Assembly: GCA_024196135.1 (NCBI GenBank)
Contig: JAMQCK010000453.1
Span: 1-22,449 of the forward strand
Direction of reading: 5' to 3'
DNA from: Pleurotus ostreatus/Saccharomyces cerevisiae fusant
Taxonomy: Eukaryota; Opisthokonta
DNA: 22,449 nt
Of the stretch, positions 18,178 through 22,449 are shown in pieces; positions within the stretch are counted from its first letter, which is position 1; every line of letters starts with the position of its first letter. The notes beneath the pieces are model-generated. The model was given only the letters and a program-made list of their open reading frames with translations, searched no databases and was not told where the DNA came from. The translations under genes were made by a program, and so were the position numbers.

Positions 18178-20157
18178 ATGTCGTTGACCCTCACGCGCCG
18201 CTGCGCGCGACTAACAACACGGGCCGCAAGACATAATCTACTCTCGTTTAGATGCGCGTCGACCGCGGCGCCGGAACACTCTGATGTGGTCATTGTCGGA
18301 GGTGGACCCGCTGGTCTCGCGCTGGCGAGCGCGTTAGGTGCGTTCATTGCAAGTGCATGCAGAGGAATGCTGACCTTACTCTGACATGCAGCATCCTCCA
18401 AGAAGGTGCGAGAGAAGCTGCGTATAACGCTCGTCGAGGCTGGGGACTTGTCCAAAGTTCGAGCCTGGACCCAGCCGGAGGGCCATTCCAACCGCTGCGT
18501 CTCGTTGACGAACGACTCAACACGGTTCCTACGAGGTGCGTGGGCCAAGAAGTCTATGACTTAATCACTCTAACATCTACACCTAGACATCGGCGCGTAC
18601 TCGCATGTCGACGAGCAGCGTACATGCCCTGTCGAGGAACTCCAGGTTCGCACCTTGCATACACTGCACTTCGGTTCCCTTGAACCAACGTCGCGCAGGT
18701 TTGGGATGGCATCTCGGATGCCAGGATACAGTTCACCGTCACCGACCTTTACAACGACGCAAGCGAGTGTGACTTGCAGGGCATGTCCCGCATCATCGAG
18801 AACTTGAACCTGCAGCGCGGGCTCCTGCGCCACCTTGACACCTTCCCTGACATCCAGCTCTTGGATAAGACGAAGGTGCAAACTATCACACCGGATGAGG
18901 GCGCCACCGGCAGCTGGCCGGTACTCCACCTCGACAATGGACGTTCGATCCGCGCGAGGCTCTTGGTACGCCTACCCTCCTTTACCTACCACTAATTCTT
19001 ACGCGCTCGCAGATTGGCGCCGACGGCATGAACTCCCCTGTGCGCAACTTTGCTGGCATCGACACATTCGGCTGGTCGTACGATACCCAAGCCATCGTTG
19101 CCACCCTCTTCCACCCTCCGCGCGGTGCATACCAGCCTCCCAACACTACTGCCTACCAGCGCTTCCTCCCTACCGGACCCATCGCATTCCTCCCCCTCTC
19201 CCCCACTGCCTCCACTCTCGTCTGGTCTACCCGGCCGCACATCGCCAGCGCGCTCACGAAGGGCGACCCCCAGGTCCTTGGACATATGATTAACGCGGCA
19301 TTCCGCTTGCCCGCGCTTTCGATGGACTACCTGGCTACGCGCGTAGTAGAGGCATTCAACGCTGGCACGCCGCTCACTGTGAACCAGATTGCGGAGGAGA
19401 TCGCGTGGCGTGAGAGGTCGCATGCGATTGACCAGTACTCGGCGTACTCGTCGGCGGTGGTGACGACCGAGGGGACTATGCCGCCTGCGGACGCTGAGAT
19501 GGTTCCGCCGCCGGTGACGAGCATACAGCCCGGTACCGTCGCATCGTTCCCTTTGATATTCCGCCACGCACAAACATATCTCGGCGAGGGGGCGGGTGCG
19601 CGCACAGTCTTGGTCGGCGACGCGGCGCATCGTGTGCACCCGCTTGCTGGGCAAGGTTTGAACCTCGGGCTAGCAGACGTTGCGTATCTTGCGCGTGTCA
19701 TCGAGCAGGCTGTTTCCGTTGGAGGTGATATTGGTGCGTTCATTCATTATGAAAAGACTGCAGGCGCTTACTAGGCATTGCAGGTTCCTACACTTCCCTC
19801 CTTCCTTACGCGCAGGAGCGCTACTTTGAGAACCACAAGCTCATGTCCGCCATGGACAAGCTGCACAAGATCTACACCACGGACCTCGCCCCGGTTGTTT
19901 GGGCGCGCTCGGTCGGCGTGGAGGTACTCAACGAGCTCGACACCATCAAGGCGGCGATGATGCTCTCAGCGGGCTCGTCGCCAAAGCCCAGGCCGACAGA
20001 GGCGAATCCTGCTGCGACTGGGTGGGGTGTCGTGGCCTCGGGCTTGGAGAACTTGAGCACTGCTGTCGGAGTGGCACGCACATTGGGCGGTGGGATCCCG
20101 GGAGTTGTAGCCACAGGTCTGCAAGGGGTGCTGAAGGGATTCGGGCAGAAGCAGTAG
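18178..20157 (+). CDS. COQ6: Ubiquinone biosynthesis monooxygenase Coq6, 6 exons
   Basis: Model: exons 18178-18337, 18392-18535, 18587-18645, 18699-18965, 19013-19733 and 19784-20157; 1725 nt, 574 residues. Coq6 is a mitochondrial matrix flavoprotein that hydroxylates the benzoquinone ring (C5) in coenzyme Q synthesis, working with ferredoxin/ferredoxin reductase in the Coq complex. The first ~30 residues are Arg/Ser/Thr-rich without acids (SLTLTRRCARLTTRAARH), a typical presequence. Dinucleotide-binding VVIVGGGPAGLALASAL lies at 37-53. The DG-type motif IGADGMNSPVR starts exon 5 at residue 211. The second FAD motif VGDAAHRVHPLAGQGLNLG is near 412-430. C-terminal ENHKLMSAMDKLHKIY is also typical. 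A Gly/Ala-rich tail of ~90 residues follows, and the protein is longer than yeast Coq6 (about 480). The start at 18178 is the first ATG in frame with the presequence; a GTG at 18151 is ignored. Confidence 0.92.
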
Positions 20158-20409
20158 TAACACTGAATCTAATTCACCTCATCTCCTGATGATTGCCATT
20201 TTCTGAGGTCTTTTGTGGCACCAACCCTCAGTACAATGCCTTCCTTTTCCAGACACATAAAGGCAGGCACAAATCCGGTGATTCGGATCTGATGCCGGTC
20301 GTCGTTGACGGTGGCGCTGCGGCCTCGGGCTCGTTCCCTCTGACGCCGACTCCTGTGCAGCCCTCTACGTGTCCGTCGTCGCTGTCGCCGACAAGGTCCC
20401 CCCCCTGCC

Positions 20410-22183
20410 ATGAGCTTGGACAAGAACCTCTTCACACTACTCTTCACACCGAACAAGGATGCGCCCAATGTGACCGATCTGGTTGACCCCGCGGGGACGA
20501 TCCACTATCGCAAGCAGCGCATCCCGGGGTCGACATATGCAGTCGAGGTGTACGGTTCGTCTGCGAGTTCAAAGTCGATGTATTGGTGTGAGCTATAGCT
20601 ACGTCGCAGACCCCATGTCCGAGTCCCTGTTGGTCAAGGTCAGCGCGCCGGCTACTACGAGCAAGACGAAGGTGCTGGAGCTCTGCAACCCAACGAGCGT
20701 CGTAGAGCTCAAGTACACGGGTACGCTGAGCTTCCGGTGGTCATTCAAGTGGGAAGAGTGAGTGCGTCGTGCCTTCAGTAATATGCAGGGCGCCTAGGCT
20801 AACGACGGTGGCGCACGGCAGCCACGAATTTGAATGGAAGCGCGAGGAGTGCTATATGCTGAGGAAACCGGATCCGCCGGTGCTGGTGGCGATCACGAAG
20901 GAGCCCGCTGGGAGGATCAAGACGAAGACGGTGCAGATCTTGGACTACAACCTCAACAGGTGTGTTTCCCCTTGGCAAGGAAGCACGGACTTTGAGCGTT
21001 GAACGCGACGATCCCGCGCAGATTCGACATTGAAGATAGGAAGGGGCTCGAGATCGTCATCCTCACCGCCCTCCTCACCTTCCAAGACGCCAACGACGCA
21101 TATCATGCAACGCCCCCCACACCGTCTCGCCAGTCCTCAGGCCCCACACCAAGCGAAGCCGCCGCTCCCCCGCCTCCGCCCCCGCCACGACCCGAACCCA
21201 AGAGTGGTGTCGACCGGATAGCGGAGCTGCAGGCCATACGTGGAGAACTGAACGAAGTGACTGTGGAAGATGAAGGCAGCTTCGAGGACTACGCGCGGTA
21301 TTCCGCTAATTTGCTGGCGGTTGGTGTTCGCTCGGACTAACATACTTATGGCATCGCATGCTGATTGGAAGTACAGGACGAAGCTATGCTATTCATCACC
21401 ATCCGTTCATCAGAGGCGAGTCAAGTGCCTAAGGTGCTGCAGGTTGTTGAGGAGACCAAGCGCATACGACATAAAGCTGGTGAAGACCATCGATTTGTCT
21501 CCTGATTATGATACACTAATGCCCTGTAGGCATCTACGACGAGGATGAGCTACACCAATACGTCGTATACGACACCGTCAAGGCGAAGGGACCTCGTAGA
21601 ATCAATCTCGACGACGAAGATCCTGCCAAGGCGAAGTACACCCCGCCGAACAGCCTCAGCGTCCATCTCAGCAAAATACCCATGCCGGAGCTCCAGCCAA
21701 AGGCCTCGGTGAAAGACAAGGATGACAGTAAACGACGCTCGGCACCCCCGCCTGTTCCGTCCTCCTCAAGTACCGAGGCCAAAAGCAAGGATGCGGGTGC
21801 GTATTCCCCAAGCGATCATTTGTAGATATGTGTACTGACACCTCAATCATACAGGCAAACTCCGACGCCCACGCTCCAAATCGCCTGCACGACAATCCAA
21901 GCCAGCGCAATCGCCGCCCAAGCAATCGCCACCCAAGCACTCCCCTCGCGTCCACTCTCATCAAGTACATCCTAACCAACCATCACCTTCGCCATCCCAA
22001 TTGAACAACCCATACCTCTACACGGCACCTCCGCCACCACCGCCTCAGAGGAGCAGCTTCTACGGCTCGTTCATGTCCAGACCACCACCCCCGCCGCCGC
22101 CTCCGGGCGAGCAGCAACAGCATCAATCACAGCATAGTCTATCGGGGGTCGTATCGGGTTTCCTTGGATCGATGAGGAGGTAG
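20410..22183 (+). CDS. Protein with a possible tubby/LOR-like beta domain and a proline-rich tail, 7 exons
   Basis: Model: exons 20410-20554, 20610-20757, 20822-20959, 21022-21319, 21377-21479, 21530-21796 and 21855-22183; 1428 nt, 475 residues, all splice phases consistent and GT-AG. The first ~190 residues are beta-rich, with LFTLLFTPNKDAP, AGTIHYRKQRIPGSTYAVEVYD, FRWSFKWEDHEFEWKRE (joined across intron 2) and VQILDYNLNRFDIEDRKG. They end in a hydrophobic helix (LEIVILTALLTF). That order resembles a tubby/LURP-one-related barrel, but this is a fold guess, not a firm family call. The rest is disordered: a seven-proline run in exon 4, basic and Ser/Pro-rich repeats, two near-identical 15-base units (21908-21922 and 21923-21937, coding QSPPK repeats), further six- and eight-proline runs and a Gln/His patch. 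Proline runs of this type often bind profilin, SH3 or WW domains. Function unknown. Confidence 0.78.
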
Positions 22184-22449
22184 CGGTTTTCAGGGAGGGA
22201 TCTACTGTTGGATGGAGGGTCGCGGAATTCTTGAATAATGTATCACATCTGTACTGACCGTTGACATGCCTGCATAGATATTTCTGACCTATCGTCGACT
22301 GTCGTAAGTCGATCCGTGACAGACGAAACCTTCCCCAAACAACTTGGCCATTGCCTGTTCGTCTTGCATAAGTATCAAAGCAATATAGTATGCGTCGCAC
22401 AACTCAGATACGTACCGCGAATATTGCCGCAGGCATACCATCAGGGCGC
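22184..22449. other. 3' flank at the right edge of the window
   Basis: 266 bases after the last stop. They should contain the 3' UTR of the proline-rich-tail gene. No exon of another gene, repeat or RNA gene was recognised before the window ends. Confidence 0.5.

Overview
The window is eukaryotic nuclear DNA, almost certainly from a basidiomycete fungus, probably an Agaricomycete. The evidence is GC-rich coding sequence, many short introns (mostly 40-150 nt, nearly all GT-AG), tightly packed genes on both strands, and characteristic protein families: a MYND protein with a C-x4-C first pair, a Sec6 exocyst subunit, a GGST-type phosphatidylserine decarboxylase and a questin-oxidase-like protein. 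No ribosomal RNA, confident tRNA, CRISPR array or intact transposon was seen. Exon models were built by hand from splice signals, reading phase and remembered family patterns. In every multi-exon model the exon lengths add up to a whole number of codons.

Layout from left to right. The 3' part of an unrecognised serine-rich protein gene (1-1035, +) is followed by about 1.56 kb without a supportable gene. Next is a seven-exon gene for a probable kinetochore Nnf1 subunit (2596-3523, +), fragmented enough to be easily missed. It converges on a questin-oxidase-like gene (3633-5402, -). A nine-exon epoxide hydrolase gene (5907-7989, -) and a seven-exon phosphatidylserine decarboxylase gene (8626-11072, -) follow on the same strand. 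Beyond them, at about 11520-11900 on the opposite strand, is a decayed partial copy of the epoxide hydrolase locus.

The right half holds a MYND-finger protein (12084-13984, -) divergent from an intronless kinase-like protein (14262-15344, +), then the exocyst gene SEC6 (15583-17999, -) divergent from the ubiquinone-biosynthesis monooxygenase COQ6 (18178-20157, +). Last is a gene for a protein with a possible tubby/LOR-like beta domain and a proline-rich tail (20410-22183, +).

Most genes are unrelated housekeeping functions (kinetochore, exocytosis, ubiquinone, phospholipid synthesis). The questin-oxidase-like and epoxide hydrolase genes are adjacent, on one strand, and each has its own TATA-like element; they could act in a shared oxidative pathway, but this is inference. 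The most distinctive finding is the inverted, internally deleted duplicate of the epoxide hydrolase locus on the far side of the decarboxylase gene. I did not find convincing evidence of a wholly new biological system.
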